Notes: generated by a model from the sequence alone, not told the origin. Shown: positions 1 through 8,173, counted from the stretch's first letter. The stretch: DNA of 38,015 bases from Paludibacteraceae bacterium (GCA_017454915.1 JAFTCC010000041.1:1-38015); one strand, 5' to 3'. Numbers and translations are program-made.

Positions 1-130
1 GTAACTTTGTTTTCGTCTAATTGCATATGCGGATATTTTTTGTAATTGTTTGATTTTCACCATAAAGTTACAAAATTTTCCGCATATTTGCAATTGTTTG
101 GAGACATTTTCTTGAAAAAATTTTATATCG

Positions 131-538
131 AACTCACGTTATCGTTACAGCTGCTTTGTGACGGATATGGACCTGCCTGCAAAAGCGATATATGATATGT
201 ACCGTGGCAGAGCGGATTCGGAAAACCGAATCAAGGAATTGAAGTATGATTTTTCAGTGGACAAGTTTGTGAGTGACAACTTCTGGGCAACAGAGGCTTG
301 CGGCAATTTTATTGTGATGGCTTACAATTTCTTATCGCTGTTCAGGCATGCCTTGATAAACTCCGACAAAAAGAAGTTTTTGAAGACCATCCGATACGAG
401 CTTATCTCCACTCCGGCTTATTTGAGCAGGTCGAAAGACAAACATGTTTTGTATTTGGCACGCTCGCTTAAGGCGCGAATATCATTCCTGGCTTTATGGG
501 AAAAACTAAAGGATTTTTCGCTTCCTTACAACACCTAA
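131..538 (+). pseudogene. 3' remnant of an IS1380-type transposase
   Basis: This is the C-terminal part of a DDE transposase; only the last catalytic block is left. The translated fragment shows the IS4-superfamily signature Y-x2-R-x3-E-x6-K (YRGR, ADSE, ending in K, about residues 15-29 counted from the GTG at 158), where E is the third catalytic acid. The family-like sequence continues upstream of 158 (RYSCFVTDMDL) and fades near 131; an in-frame TGA at 113-115 closes the frame. A complete IS1380 transposase is roughly 400-450 residues, so about two thirds is missing and the element cannot be active. No terminal inverted repeat can be paired, because the left end is gone. The stop lies only 23 bp from the convergent stop of the DUF262 gene. 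Confidence 0.8.
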
Positions 539-561
539 AATTCCTAATGACCGATTTGGGA

Positions 562-2238
562 TTAAGCTTCCTCGATATCAATATCTATATCCATTAAATC
601 GCTCTCATCGTTTTCCTCTATGATAGGCGTGATGGTATTTGGGTCTTTCACTTGACACACGGCATTGATTGCTTCAATAATGGTCTTGCTGCGCTCTTCT
701 ATAAAGGTCTTGAAATCATTGTTCTTTGCCGCTTCAAAAGCTTGCGCAGAAATGAAATGGGTAGCAAGGTGCTTGTCGATATTCGGTTCAAGGGCCTCGT
801 AGTTGGTGAGATAAACAGAAGGCTTCTTATTGGAGATGTCAAGGTTGAGTCGCTTGGATATGAATGCAAAGTTAAGAACCGAATTGACATCGTTTGTCGT
901 AAGCCCAAAGATGTTGTGCAACGAGAACGGGAAGAAATGGTGGTTCTCCTTGGAGTTGGCACGCGAAGCGTTGGTGTTGTCGAGCGTAACCACTTGTCCG
1001 TTGTCGAAATCATGCGGTGTGTTACGTGCCATCAGGCAGAGGATGCCATTCTTGATGACAGAAGAAGTGTTCATGCGGATACGTTCAAGGTCTTCTGCTT
1101 TGAGCGAGATAGTGAAAATTCGTGATTCGTTCTCACCGTTGATGATACGCTCAATCCAATCGGCATCCTCATTCATACGCGTAAGTGTGGAAGCAGAATA
1201 GCGGTTGGAGAACGTAACAGTCCAGAACCAATCATCAATCAGTTTCTTGTGTTGCTGTTGAATGCCGTTGAGCTTGCCGTGATAGAGGTAGTACTGAATA
1301 ATGGCAAGCATATTGGCGTACGGAAGGATAGAGAGATTCTGTGCTCCAAGCGATTTAACATAGTCAATCGCAATACGCAGACATTCCGTTGTACGTTTCC
1401 ATGCATCCACACATTCTGGATTGGTAAGTTTGAGTTGCACCAGTTTGGTACAATCGTGTTTAATGTTCAAGGATAGTGATTGAGTGAATATCTCTTCTCC
1501 GATTTTGCCAAATAAACTAATGGCTTTCTCGCTATTAAACTCTTTGATTTTGTCACGGAGATCAAAGTCTTTTGACCATACCGTGGCATGAACGAGGTCG
1601 AATAGTGAGAGACGCTTTCCGCCTTGGTTGATGCGCTCAAAGATATCGACGGCTTCTTTCAATCCCATATTGCGTGACTTGATTATGCTGACAGGGTAGT
1701 TGTACAGGCATTCTTGACATTCCCGCAAAGCCTGCATCCGTTCTAAATCGCCTTTCTTGGCATACTCCATAAAGAGGTTGTTGTATTCGATTGCATCCCA
1801 TATCTTCCACACAGGAATACTGTGTTGCTCCGTTTTGAGTTGAGGAATTTTGAATTTCTTGGAATCAAGATTATAGCAAATAGACGAGTAATCCGTATCG
1901 TTAAGCGTTTTACCCATCAAAGATACATATAACGAAGTGATACGCTGTTGACCATCAAGAATGAACATGAAGTAATTTCCCTGCGGCTTTTGCGGAAAAC
2001 CAAACTCTGAGATATCGCGCCCAAACGCTTCCATGGAAGTGTCAGTTTCCCATAAGAAGAAAGAACCAATCGGATAACTGTGCGAAATACTATTCAATAG
2101 GTTGACGATTTTCGCACGCTCCCAAACGTACGCACGTTGGAAACGAGGAATGCGCATATTACCGCACTCCAGTTCTTGGAATACTCTCTGTAGATTCCAC
2201 TGGTTGATAATCTCAATTCTATCTGCCATGTTTTTCAT
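562..2238 (-). CDS. DUF262 protein with HNH-like C-terminal domain (GmrSD/SspE-like)
   Basis: Probable nucleotide-dependent DNA endonuclease of the DUF262 group, which includes GmrS/GmrD, BrxU and SspE. The N-terminal DUF262 domain shows IPRFQRAYVWE (residues 30-40) and DGQQRITSL (95-103), the hallmark nucleotide-binding/hydrolysis motif. The C-terminal part has HHFFP (433-437) followed by the spaced asparagines and ISNKKPSVYL expected of a DUF1524/HNH nuclease fold. It is 558 residues long, a complete length for the two-domain form, with an acidic tail (many D/E in the last 20 residues). The start at 2238 overlaps the end of the RloB-family gene by 20 bases; an internal ATG at 2229 is equally possible. 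It is the last gene of a three-gene operon. The 3' end lies next to a transposase remnant, so the final residues may have been altered by the insertion. Confidence 0.85.
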   Translation of the reverse strand: MKNMADRIEIINQWNLQRVFQELECGNMRIPRFQRAYVWERAKIVNLLNSISHSYPIGSFFLWETDTSMEAFGRDISEFGFPQKPQGNYFMFILDGQQRITSLYVSLMGKTLNDTDYSSICYNLDSKKFKIPQLKTEQHSIPVWKIWDAIEYNNLFMEYAKKGDLERMQALRECQECLYNYPVSIIKSRNMGLKEAVDIFERINQGGKRLSLFDLVHATVWSKDFDLRDKIKEFNSEKAISLFGKIGEEIFTQSLSLNIKHDCTKLVQLKLTNPECVDAWKRTTECLRIAIDYVKSLGAQNLSILPYANMLAIIQYYLYHGKLNGIQQQHKKLIDDWFWTVTFSNRYSASTLTRMNEDADWIERIINGENESRIFTISLKAEDLERIRMNTSSVIKNGILCLMARNTPHDFDNGQVVTLDNTNASRANSKENHHFFPFSLHNIFGLTTNDVNSVLNFAFISKRLNLDISNKKPSVYLTNYEALEPNIDKHLATHFISAQAFEAAKNNDFKTFIEERSKTIIEAINAVCQVKDPNTITPIIEENDESDLMDIDIDIEEA

Positions 2239-2821
2239 TTTTATTTTTATTTAATAATTGTAATGCTTTGTGAATTTTTGTATAGGACTCTCCTGATTCG
2301 CCTAATTCTTTCGCATTCTTCATGGCTTGCCCGTCTTTATTATCACTTATCATAGTGGCAATCCATTGGGATTGTGACAAGAACTTTTCCGATTTCTCAA
2401 AAGGCATATATTCCCGGAGAGCATCTATCACCTTGTCAGAAGAACCAAAATAGCGATTTGTCTTCTCAAAATGCAGCAGGAACCAATATTCTATACTTGG
2501 CATGCTTTCACATAAGATGACATCTGGATTCTTTCGATACTCTTCAATAAATCGGTTTTTGCGTTCTTTTTCCATCTCGTCCCATCGCGTAGTGTCCATA
2601 TCAAAAACGCATACCGCTTTGCCTCCCATCGCCAACACGTTATCTACTAATTTCTGCATGTCATGGGCCGTGTCTGAACCAAAGTATTTCGGTTTTACGT
2701 CAATCCTCAAATGCAAAAAATCCTTCAAATGCCTGAAATACCATTTTTCCGTGATGCCCGCACCAATCACCGTAGGCAACGGTTCTCGCATCTTTCGTGT
2801 TTCGTTTTTTCTACGTGCCAT
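2219..2821 (-). CDS. RloB-family protein (AbiLii-like, TOPRIM-like motifs)
   Basis: Member of the RloB family, the usual partner of an RloA/AbiLi-type ATPase in restriction-linked and abortive-infection loci. Visible motifs are a glycine-rich N-terminal strand ending in GITEKWYF with E25 as the conserved acid, CVFDMD with D74 and D76, and the family block SMPSIEYWFLLHF (106-118). The E then DxD pattern resembles a TOPRIM metal site, which would make ATPase plus RloB a split counterpart of OLD nucleases; this last step is inference. The protein is 200 residues, full length for the family. Its start is 5 bases after the ATPase stop and its end overlaps the DUF262 gene by 20 bases, so translation is probably coupled across the operon. 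Confidence 0.82.
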   Translation of the reverse strand: MARRKNETRKMREPLPTVIGAGITEKWYFRHLKDFLHLRIDVKPKYFGSDTAHDMQKLVDNVLAMGGKAVCVFDMDTTRWDEMEKERKNRFIEEYRKNPDVILCESMPSIEYWFLLHFEKTNRYFGSSDKVIDALREYMPFEKSEKFLSQSQWIATMISDNKDGQAMKNAKELGESGESYTKIHKALQLLNKNKNEKHGR

Positions 2822-2826
2822 ATAAA

Positions 2827-4095
2827 TCAGATATTAGGTGTTGCACCAAATCGGCCACCGCGATATGCACGCTGAAGCGAACGAAGTTTATTCACTCCTG
2901 CAAACTCCGCTAATGAATATAACGTAGATGCTCCGTCTTTGCCTTTTTCTGTGAACCAAACGCAGTCTTTACGGATTAAATCATTAACTAACTCCAATAG
3001 GTAATCATAATGCGTCGTAACCAACAACTGACTTTCCCCTCCCGTTTTGAGAAAGTCATACAGCACTCGTTCCATTAATGCCGGATGCAAAGAGGCTTCT
3101 ATTTCGTCAATCGGCAGCAGAGCGCCGTTCTGGTTGGCACGGAAAATGACAGACTCAATGCCGATCATTCTTCTTGTGCCACGGGATTCCCATTCATCCT
3201 CCAATATATATTTCTCGGTGCCTCTATCATTATGAACTGTATGTTCAAATTTTACCTGCAACTCTGTGAGCATATTGCGTTTCATATCATCTGACAGATC
3301 CGAAGCATCAGTAATCAATTTTATCATCTCTGCGGGAAGTTCAGATGTTTGTCGTTCTATTTTTAACCCTGTAATATTAAAATCAGAAGAATTAAGTTTT
3401 TCGAGCAAATAAGGAACTAATTCCGGATTGTTGTCTATTTTTGTTTTTGCATAATCAAACATGTGCAAATCCGGCTCAACCGTTTCAAGAACTTGCATGC
3501 GCATCCACTCACGAGCTTCATCTATGTAGTGCAATTCGATATTAACTTTTCTGCGTGCAGCAAATAGCGACATATTGTCGAAGCAATTGATTTGCAACTG
3601 CTGTAACTCAACATCATTCAGTTTGTTCACAGACGGATTAACGTTCAACTGAAGCCGGCCATTCTCTATGCTTCGGTGGAAGAGCATGGTTGGACGATTA
3701 GACGAGTAGTACGACAATTTTTCTTCAAGCACTTGATGTTCTGTAATCCGAAGCACATACCAATAGCGCATGCCTTTGGCATAAAAGCGAAGCGTCAATT
3801 CTGTTGGCTGATTGGGTGTTTCCGTATCAAAACGGAATGGCATCCAACTAGTTGCGGCATCTACATCTTTTGGGGCAAGCCCCCAGAATTTCTTGAGACC
3901 ATTCAGAATGACTAATACATTTGATTTTCCTGACGCATTAGCGCCATAAATCACCCCCAGTCGTAGTAGCCGTTTACCATCAGGCATGGTTGCTACCAAT
4001 TGACTTTCCCCCATCGTGTCACTCGTGGCCTCAAAGCTCAGGCACATTTCATCACGGAACGACAGGATGTTTTTGGCTGATAATTCTTCAAGCAT
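2827..4095 (-). CDS. AAA/ABC-type ATPase, RloA/AbiLi-like
   Basis: Predicted ATP-hydrolysing sensor or motor of the operon. The N-terminus begins NILSFRDEMCLSF, typical of the AAA_15/AAA_21 group of SMC-like ATPases. Walker A is GANASGKS (residues 51-58); an ABC-signature-like ESRGT lies at 304-308; Walker B with the D-loop is LLPIDEIEASLHP (327-338); the switch histidine is in LLVTTHYDYL (357-366). At 422 residues it is a complete single-chain ATPase with no TOPRIM or nuclease domain fused, so any nuclease activity must come from its partners, the RloB-family and DUF262 proteins directly downstream. A consensus promoter lies 47 bases upstream. It could instead be a Septu- or Gabija-like ATPase, but the RloB neighbour fits RloA/AbiLi best. 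Confidence 0.85.
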   Translation of the reverse strand: MLEELSAKNILSFRDEMCLSFEATSDTMGESQLVATMPDGKRLLRLGVIYGANASGKSNVLVILNGLKKFWGLAPKDVDAATSWMPFRFDTETPNQPTELTLRFYAKGMRYWYVLRITEHQVLEEKLSYYSSNRPTMLFHRSIENGRLQLNVNPSVNKLNDVELQQLQINCFDNMSLFAARRKVNIELHYIDEAREWMRMQVLETVEPDLHMFDYAKTKIDNNPELVPYLLEKLNSSDFNITGLKIERQTSELPAEMIKLITDASDLSDDMKRNMLTELQVKFEHTVHNDRGTEKYILEDEWESRGTRRMIGIESVIFRANQNGALLPIDEIEASLHPALMERVLYDFLKTGGESQLLVTTHYDYLLELVNDLIRKDCVWFTEKGKDGASTLYSLAEFAGVNKLRSLQRAYRGGRFGATPNI

Positions 4096-4141
4096 GGAAT
4101 AGAACTTTTGATTTTATTCAAAATTTTTGAGATCTGGGCAG

Positions 4142-4173
4142 CAAAGATACAAAAAATATCTCATTCCGGCAAA
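4142..4173 (-). promoter_or_regulatory. Bacteroidota-type promoter of the ATPase-RloB-DUF262 operon
   Basis: On the minus strand this reads TTTG (4173-4170), 20 bases, TATCTTTG (4149-4142), an exact match to the primary sigma-factor consensus of Bacteroidota. Transcription should start near 4136, giving a leader of about 40 bases before the ATPase ATG at 4095. Confidence 0.75.
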
Positions 4174-4243
4174 TAAATGTTCATATTTACAGGTTTTGTT
4201 TCTGTTTTAGGCGCAAGTCGTGCCGATTTGTCATGCAAAATTG

Positions 4244-4270
4244 CCAAATTGACACATTAATGTCATTTGG
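4244..4270. repeat. Imperfect inverted repeat, possible operator
   Basis: CCAAATTGACA (4244-4254) faces TGTCATTTGG (4261-4270); one arm has one extra T. The site lies between two divergent genes, so it could bind a dimeric regulator; nothing in the window encodes an obvious one beside it. Confidence 0.4.
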
Positions 4271-4420
4271 CCTAAGGTTTGTGGTATATATATTGTCTGT
4301 TTCTACATAATCGAGAAAGACAGTGCATACAGACAAATAAATGACAGTTGAAAAATTAATCTTTGAGCAATCTAAATAAATGAATAACCAATATGTTTAA
4401 AATAAAAAATAAATAGAGAA

Positions 4421-4428
4421 AGGAGGTG
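4421..4428 (+). promoter_or_regulatory. Strong Shine-Dalgarno AGGAGGTG
   Basis: A perfect 8-base anti-16S match, 7 bases before the ATG at 4436. Bacteroidota genes, including nearly all others in this window, lack such a sequence. Its presence supports recent arrival of the downstream gene from another phylum or from a mobile element. Confidence 0.75.
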
Positions 4429-4435
4429 TAAAAAA

Positions 4436-4687
4436 ATGGCTAAGAGAAATATGACTCGGTATGAGCTGCGTGATGGAAACAAGGTGGTTTATGTGGGCAT
4501 AACCAATGATCCAGAAAGACGTTCACAAGAACATTCTGTTGACAAGGATTTCACGAGATTGGTCCCCATTGGTCCAAAGGTGTCTCCAGAAACAGCTGAA
4601 AGATGGGAAGAAGACCGTATCGCCACGTATAAGAAAAACCATCATGGTAACCGTCCAAAGTACAATCAAAACGATAGCGGCAAGTAA
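4436..4687 (+). CDS. Small stand-alone GIY-YIG-domain protein
   Basis: An 83-residue protein that is almost nothing but a GIY-YIG nuclease-like fold. The order of motifs fits: YEL (9-11) and YVG (19-21) in place of GIY and YIG, the catalytic-type arginine in PERRSQEH (28-29), an acidic helix ERWEED with E58/E59 as the metal-binding glutamate, and a terminal asparagine in PKYN (77). It has no DNA-binding extension, so the target and even catalytic activity are unknown. It is divergent from the defence-like operon and preceded by a perfect Shine-Dalgarno. The downstream hairpin at 4763-4798 probably ends its transcript. Related small proteins occur as hypothetical genes in mobile DNA of Firmicutes and Bacteroidota. 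Confidence 0.72.
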   Translation: MAKRNMTRYELRDGNKVVYVGITNDPERRSQEHSVDKDFTRLVPIGPKVSPETAERWEEDRIATYKKNHHGNRPKYNQNDSGK

Positions 4688-4762
4688 TGAAGAAGTGATA
4701 CGGAAGAATTCTGAAGTGTATGCGTAATGCTGGATATATTTGATTTTCAGCATTACTTATAG

Positions 4763-4798
4763 CCCCCCCAATGGCAGTGCCCTATGCCATTTGGGGGA
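4763..4798 (+). terminator. Hairpin terminator after the GIY-YIG gene
   Basis: CCCCCAATGGCA pairs with TGCCATTTGGGGG with one bulged T and an 8-base loop, followed by ATTTC. The T-run is short, so this is a strong stem with a weak tail. Confidence 0.55.
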
Positions 4799-4896
4799 TT
4801 TCGCATCGGGCAAACGTTACGTCATGCGAATATGACTAACTTTCTGATTGGTCTTTACAAAGTTATTGTGCAGCGTTCACTGGTGCGCCTTTATCA

Positions 4897-4929
4897 CTAT
4901 AAGGAGTTCAATGTCTGAAAAGTGGGTAC
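4897..4929 (+). repeat. 33-bp direct repeat, copy 1
   Basis: Begins CTATAAGGAGTTCAATG and ends AGTGGGTAC. It is identical to 5070-5102, with start points 173 bp apart. Unlike copy 2, it is not followed by the inverted arm. Confidence 0.85.
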
Positions 4930-5069
4930 CGAGTTTATTTACGATTTACAAATTTCTTTTGCGCTACGCTTAAAAGCGTCAAGACTCATTTACAATTTGC
5001 TGATTTACAATTTACGATTTATTTACTAGTGTGTCATTGAGTCATTTGCACCAACGCTAGCGCAAATCG

Positions 5070-5111
5070 CTATAAGGAGTTCAATGTCTGAAAAGTGGGT
5101 ACTTTTCAGAC
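5070..5111 (+). repeat. 33-bp direct repeat, copy 2, with inverted arm
   Basis: Bases 5070-5102 are identical to copy 1. In this copy GTCTGAAAAG (5086-5095) is followed by its exact reverse complement CTTTTCAGAC (5102-5111) with a 6-base loop, forming a 10-bp hairpin. Confidence 0.85.
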
Positions 5112-5346
5112 TCATGCGGCGCATTTACTCCTGCCTCAATCCACTGGACTTCGACATGCGCGCCTTTACCCCTTCTTCTCAGCACTTTCTCTGCTCTTTC
5201 TCAGCACTACGCTTGTTTCTTTTGCGCATGGCGTGTCCCTACAAAAGCGTCTGCTGAGCAGCCGAGCGAAGATAAATGTTATGCTGCTTGCGTAAGGAAC
5301 AAAGGACAGGGAATAGGGGAATGGACAATGGATAAAGGGCAAGAAA

Positions 5347-5383
5347 CACCCCCCGTTGGCAGGGGGGCTGGCAACGGGGGGTG
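5347..5383 (-). terminator. Terminator of mutB
   Basis: A perfect 12-bp stem, CACCCCCCGTTG (5347-5358) with CAACGGGGGGTG (5372-5383), and a 13-base loop. Read on the minus strand it is followed by TTTCTTG, placing it 115 bp after the mutB stop. Confidence 0.7.
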
Positions 5384-5497
5384 CTGGTTTGGATTTAAGA
5401 TGGCGTTTGTTATTGCTCTCGCTTACTCGCCGTTAACTGCGCTTTGCTTGTTTCCGATGCTCACGCTCGGCAATTCGTGCAAGCACGATTGCTCTTG

Positions 5498-7642
5498 CTA
5501 AATCGCATCGTTGAGCAGGTCCATCATGACCTTGGCGGAGTAGGTGACTTTGGTGCCGGGGCCGAAGATGGCGGCTACACCGGCTTTGTAGAGGAAGTCG
5601 TAGTCCTGTGCGGGAATGACGCCACCAGCTATGACGATGATGTCCTCACGGCCGAGTTTCTTGAGTTCGGCTATCACCTGAGGTATCAAGGTCTTGTGAC
5701 CTGCCGCAAGCGATGAAACGCCAAGGATGTGAACGTCGTTCTCCACAGCCTGCTTGGCTGCTTCTTCAGGGGTCTGGAACAAGGGTCCCATATCCACGTC
5801 AAAGCCGCAGTCGGCATAACCTGTTGCAACAACTTTGGCGCCGCGGTCGTGACCGTCCTGACCCATTTTGGCTACCATGATACGCGGGCGACGACCTTCG
5901 CGACGCTCGAAATCGTCAGTGAGTTTGCGCACTTCGGCAAGCTCCTGATTGTCTTTGGCTTCTGAACTATACACGCCTGAAATAAGATTAATGTTAGCTT
6001 TATAACGTCCTACAACAGCTTCGCAAGCGTCTGAAATTTCGCCGAGTGAGGCACGCAGTCCTGCGGCTTTGACGGCGAGTGCCAAGAGGTTCTCGCCCTT
6101 TCCTCCGTCAGCCCATGCCTGCACAGACTTGGTGATTTCCTTTAATGCGGCTTGTACGGCAGCCTCGTCGCGATGAGCGCGGAGTTCTTTGAGGCGAGCC
6201 ACCTGTTGCTCACGCACTGCGGTGTTGTCAATCTCAAGGATGTCGATGGGATCTTCGTGCTCAAGGCGATATTCGTTCACGCCGATGATTTTCTGTATGC
6301 CGCTGTCGATGCGGGCCTGAGTGCGTGCAGACGCCTCTTCGATACGCATCTTAGGCAGACCTTTCTCAATGGCAGAAGCCATACCTCCGAGGGCCTCAAT
6401 CTCTTGGATGTGATCCCAAGCTTTTTGAGCTATCTCGTTGGTGAGGGTCTCGATATAATATGAACCTGCCCACGGGTCAATCTGCTTGCAGATTTTTGTT
6501 TCTTCCTGTATGTAAATCTGGGTGTTACGTGCGATACGTGCCGAGAAGTCGGTAGGCAGTGCTATCGCCTCATCAAGTGCGTTGGTGTGCAACGACTGTG
6601 TGTGTCCCAGTGCGGCGCCCATAGCCTCGATGCAAGTACGGCCCACGTTGTTGAACGGGTCTTGTTCGGTGAGCGACCAGCCTGAAGTCTGTGAGTGAGT
6701 ACGCAATGCAAGTGATTTGGGGTTCTTTGCACCGAATGACTTCACAATCTTGGCCCACAACATACGTCCGGCGCGCATCTTAGCTATCTCCATGAAGTGG
6801 TTCATGCCGATAGCCCAGAAGAATGACAGGCGCGGAGCAAAGTCATCGACGTTCATGCCGGCATTGACACCTGCGCGGAGGTATTCCAAACCGTCAGCGA
6901 GCGTGTATGCCAACTCAATGTCGGCTGTTGCACCAGCTTCCTGCATGTGGTAGCCTGAGATAGATATGCTGTTGAATTTAGGCATGTTCTTCGATGTGTA
7001 CTCAAAGATGTCGGCGATGATTTTCATCGAGAACTTAGGCGGATAGATGTAGGTGTTACGCACCATGAACTCTTTGAGAATGTCGTTTTGTATTGTACCC
7101 GCCATCTCTTCGAGTTTTGCACCTTGTTCCAGCCCGGCGTTGATGTAGAATGCCATCACTGGGAGCACGGCTCCGTTCATGGTCATCGACACTGACATTT
7201 TGTTGAGCGGAATTCCGTCGAAGAGCACTTTCATGTCTTCTACTGAGCATATTGACACACCGGCTTTACCCACGTCACCCACTACGCGCGGGTGGTCGGC
7301 ATCATAGCCGCGGTGTGTGGCAAGGTCGAATGCCACTGACAGACCTTTCTGACCACTGGCAAGGTTACGGCGATAGAATGCGTTACTTTCCTCGGCAGTG
7401 GAGAAGCCGGCATACTGACGGATTGTCCACGGGCGCATGGGGTACATGGCGCTGTAAGGACCACGCAGAAACGGCGGAATACCGGAAGCGTAGTTCAGGT
7501 GCTCCATGCCAACAAGGTCCTCTTTGGTATAGATTGGCTTAACGTCGATAAGCTCCGGCGTCTTCCAATTGTAGTCGTTAGCTCCCTCAACTTTAGAAGC
7601 AGCTACTTCACGAATGTTTATATTTTTAAAATTTGGTTTCAT
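5498..7642 (-). CDS. mutB: Methylmalonyl-CoA mutase, large (catalytic) subunit
   Basis: Adenosylcobalamin-dependent isomerase that interconverts succinyl-CoA and (R)-methylmalonyl-CoA, the key step of propionate formation in Bacteroidales. The N-terminal TIM barrel carries the substrate-binding region ([21 protein letters not shown] and [16 protein letters not shown] stretches). The C-terminal cobalamin-binding domain shows DGHDRG with the axial histidine at about residue 598, followed by GVSSLAAGH and IAGGVIP, the DxHxxG...SxL...GG pattern. At 714 residues it is full length and intact. It would form a heterodimer with the small subunit encoded 0.5 kb upstream on the same strand; the usual tight coupling is broken here by a pseudogene. 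No clear consensus promoter is visible directly upstream. Confidence 0.96.
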   Translation of the reverse strand: MKPNFKNINIREVAASKVEGANDYNWKTPELIDVKPIYTKEDLVGMEHLNYASGIPPFLRGPYSAMYPMRPWTIRQYAGFSTAEESNAFYRRNLASGQKGLSVAFDLATHRGYDADHPRVVGDVGKAGVSICSVEDMKVLFDGIPLNKMSVSMTMNGAVLPVMAFYINAGLEQGAKLEEMAGTIQNDILKEFMVRNTYIYPPKFSMKIIADIFEYTSKNMPKFNSISISGYHMQEAGATADIELAYTLADGLEYLRAGVNAGMNVDDFAPRLSFFWAIGMNHFMEIAKMRAGRMLWAKIVKSFGAKNPKSLALRTHSQTSGWSLTEQDPFNNVGRTCIEAMGAALGHTQSLHTNALDEAIALPTDFSARIARNTQIYIQEETKICKQIDPWAGSYYIETLTNEIAQKAWDHIQEIEALGGMASAIEKGLPKMRIEEASARTQARIDSGIQKIIGVNEYRLEHEDPIDILEIDNTAVREQQVARLKELRAHRDEAAVQAALKEITKSVQAWADGGKGENLLALAVKAAGLRASLGEISDACEAVVGRYKANINLISGVYSSEAKDNQELAEVRKLTDDFERREGRRPRIMVAKMGQDGHDRGAKVVATGYADCGFDVDMGPLFQTPEEAAKQAVENDVHILGVSSLAAGHKTLIPQVIAELKKLGREDIIVIAGGVIPAQDYDFLYKAGVAAIFGPGTKVTYSAKVMMDLLNDAI

Positions 7643-7719
7643 AGATTTTCTTTTTTTGTCAACTAAATAGTTATCAAATTAAACTTTATGTTCACTAATT
7701 TACCGAATAAAACTAATGA

Positions 7720-8116
7720 TTAATTATTGCTTGACCAATAGTCAGGACGAATGATTCGTTTGTAATTTAACGAATTTTCACCAAAGTTAATAAGTAAACC
7801 GAGTTGCATTTTACTTGCTCGCAAATAGGATAAAACTTGTGAATAATGCTCATCGATCATTTCATTAACGGCTTTTAGCTCAACTATTATATAGCAAACA
7901 AAATCAGGTCTGAAATCTGTACGTAACAATTCTCCTTTAATATACAGGAAGAGTGCATTCTCTCATAAAAGGAACTCCGCGCAATGATAGTTCTTTCTCC
8001 AATGATTCTTGATATACTGTTTCTTTAAAACCACAGCCAAGAACATTGCGAACTTCCATAGCGGCACCAATTATTTCGTAACATTCTTCCTTATATAGCA
8101 GAAGTTGTTGCTCCAT
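7720..8116 (-). pseudogene. GxxExxY-family (PDDEXK_3) gene, frameshifted
   Basis: The N-terminal part (start ATG at 8116) reads MEQQLLLYKEECYEIIG...VLGCGFKETVYQESLEKEL, with the GxxExxY motif as GFKETVY, and stops after 59 residues at a TAA at 7937-7939. The rest continues in another frame from about 7940 down to 7720: LLRTDFRPDF, then IVELKAV, then YSQVLSYLRAS and LLINFG, all family motifs. The break is at TATATT, consistent with loss of one AT unit. CYIIVELKA also looks shortened by about three residues compared with the family. These short proteins (about 125-130 residues) are of unknown function and abundant in Bacteroidota. Here the gene lies between the two mutase subunits, which are normally adjacent. 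Confidence 0.85.
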
Positions 8117-8143
8117 AAAGATTCAATTCGTTTAATTAGATAA

Positions 8144-8173
8144 ATTCGTGAACCATCAATTCGTGAACTATCA
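8144..8173. repeat. 15-bp tandem repeat at the mutA stop
   Basis: ATTCGTGAACCATCA (8144-8158) is followed at once by ATTCGTGAACTATCA (8159-8173), with one mismatch. The second copy contains the mutA stop codon (complement of TCA, 8171-8173). A weaker related ATTCAATTCG precedes it at about 8131-8140. It marks the join between mutA and the inserted GxxExxY gene. Confidence 0.8.

Larger units (their letters stand above)
4096..4435. other. Divergent intergenic region between the ATPase operon and the GIY-YIG gene
   Basis: An AT-rich 340-bp stretch without a gene. It holds the minus-strand promoter at 4142-4173, an imperfect inverted repeat at 4244-4270 (CCAAATTGACA facing TGTCATTTGG), and, at the right end, the Shine-Dalgarno of the GIY-YIG gene. 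No convincing TAnnTTTG promoter is seen on the plus strand. Confidence 0.6.
4688..5497. other. 810-bp region without a gene
   Basis: No reading frame here has a credible start, codon pattern or family motif. The stretch contains a terminator-like hairpin (4763-4798), two exact copies of a 33-bp repeat (4897-4929 and 5070-5102), several short TTTACAATTT/TTTACGATTT repeats between 4930 and 5030, and a strong terminator for mutB (5347-5383). It reads like decayed or non-autonomous repeat DNA at the border between the accessory island and the core chromosome. Confidence 0.55.

Noticed and set aside
1..112. Promoter-like TAACTTTG at 2-9 and an inverted GTAACTTT/AAAGTTAC pair at 1-8 and 65-72, with two similar AATTGTTTG stretches.
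   Set aside because: Too close to the window edge and too AT-rich to judge; no gene start follows, and the in-frame stop at 113-115 separates it from the transposase remnant.
652..1125. Plus-strand open frame of 157 codons opposite the DUF262 gene.
   Set aside because: Shadow of a well-supported minus-strand gene; no homology pattern.
4249..4277. A TTGACA box upstream of the GIY-YIG gene as a sigma70-type promoter.
   Set aside because: No TATAAT-like box 16-18 bases downstream; TTGACA is part of the inverted repeat.
4897..5102. The 33-bp repeat pair as a CRISPR array.
   Set aside because: Only two copies, 140 bp of non-spacer-like DNA between them, and no cas gene anywhere in the window.
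5095..5295. An open frame of 66 codons in the gene desert.
   Set aside because: Composition is unlike the real genes, it has no credible ribosome site or motif, and its start lies within the repeat.
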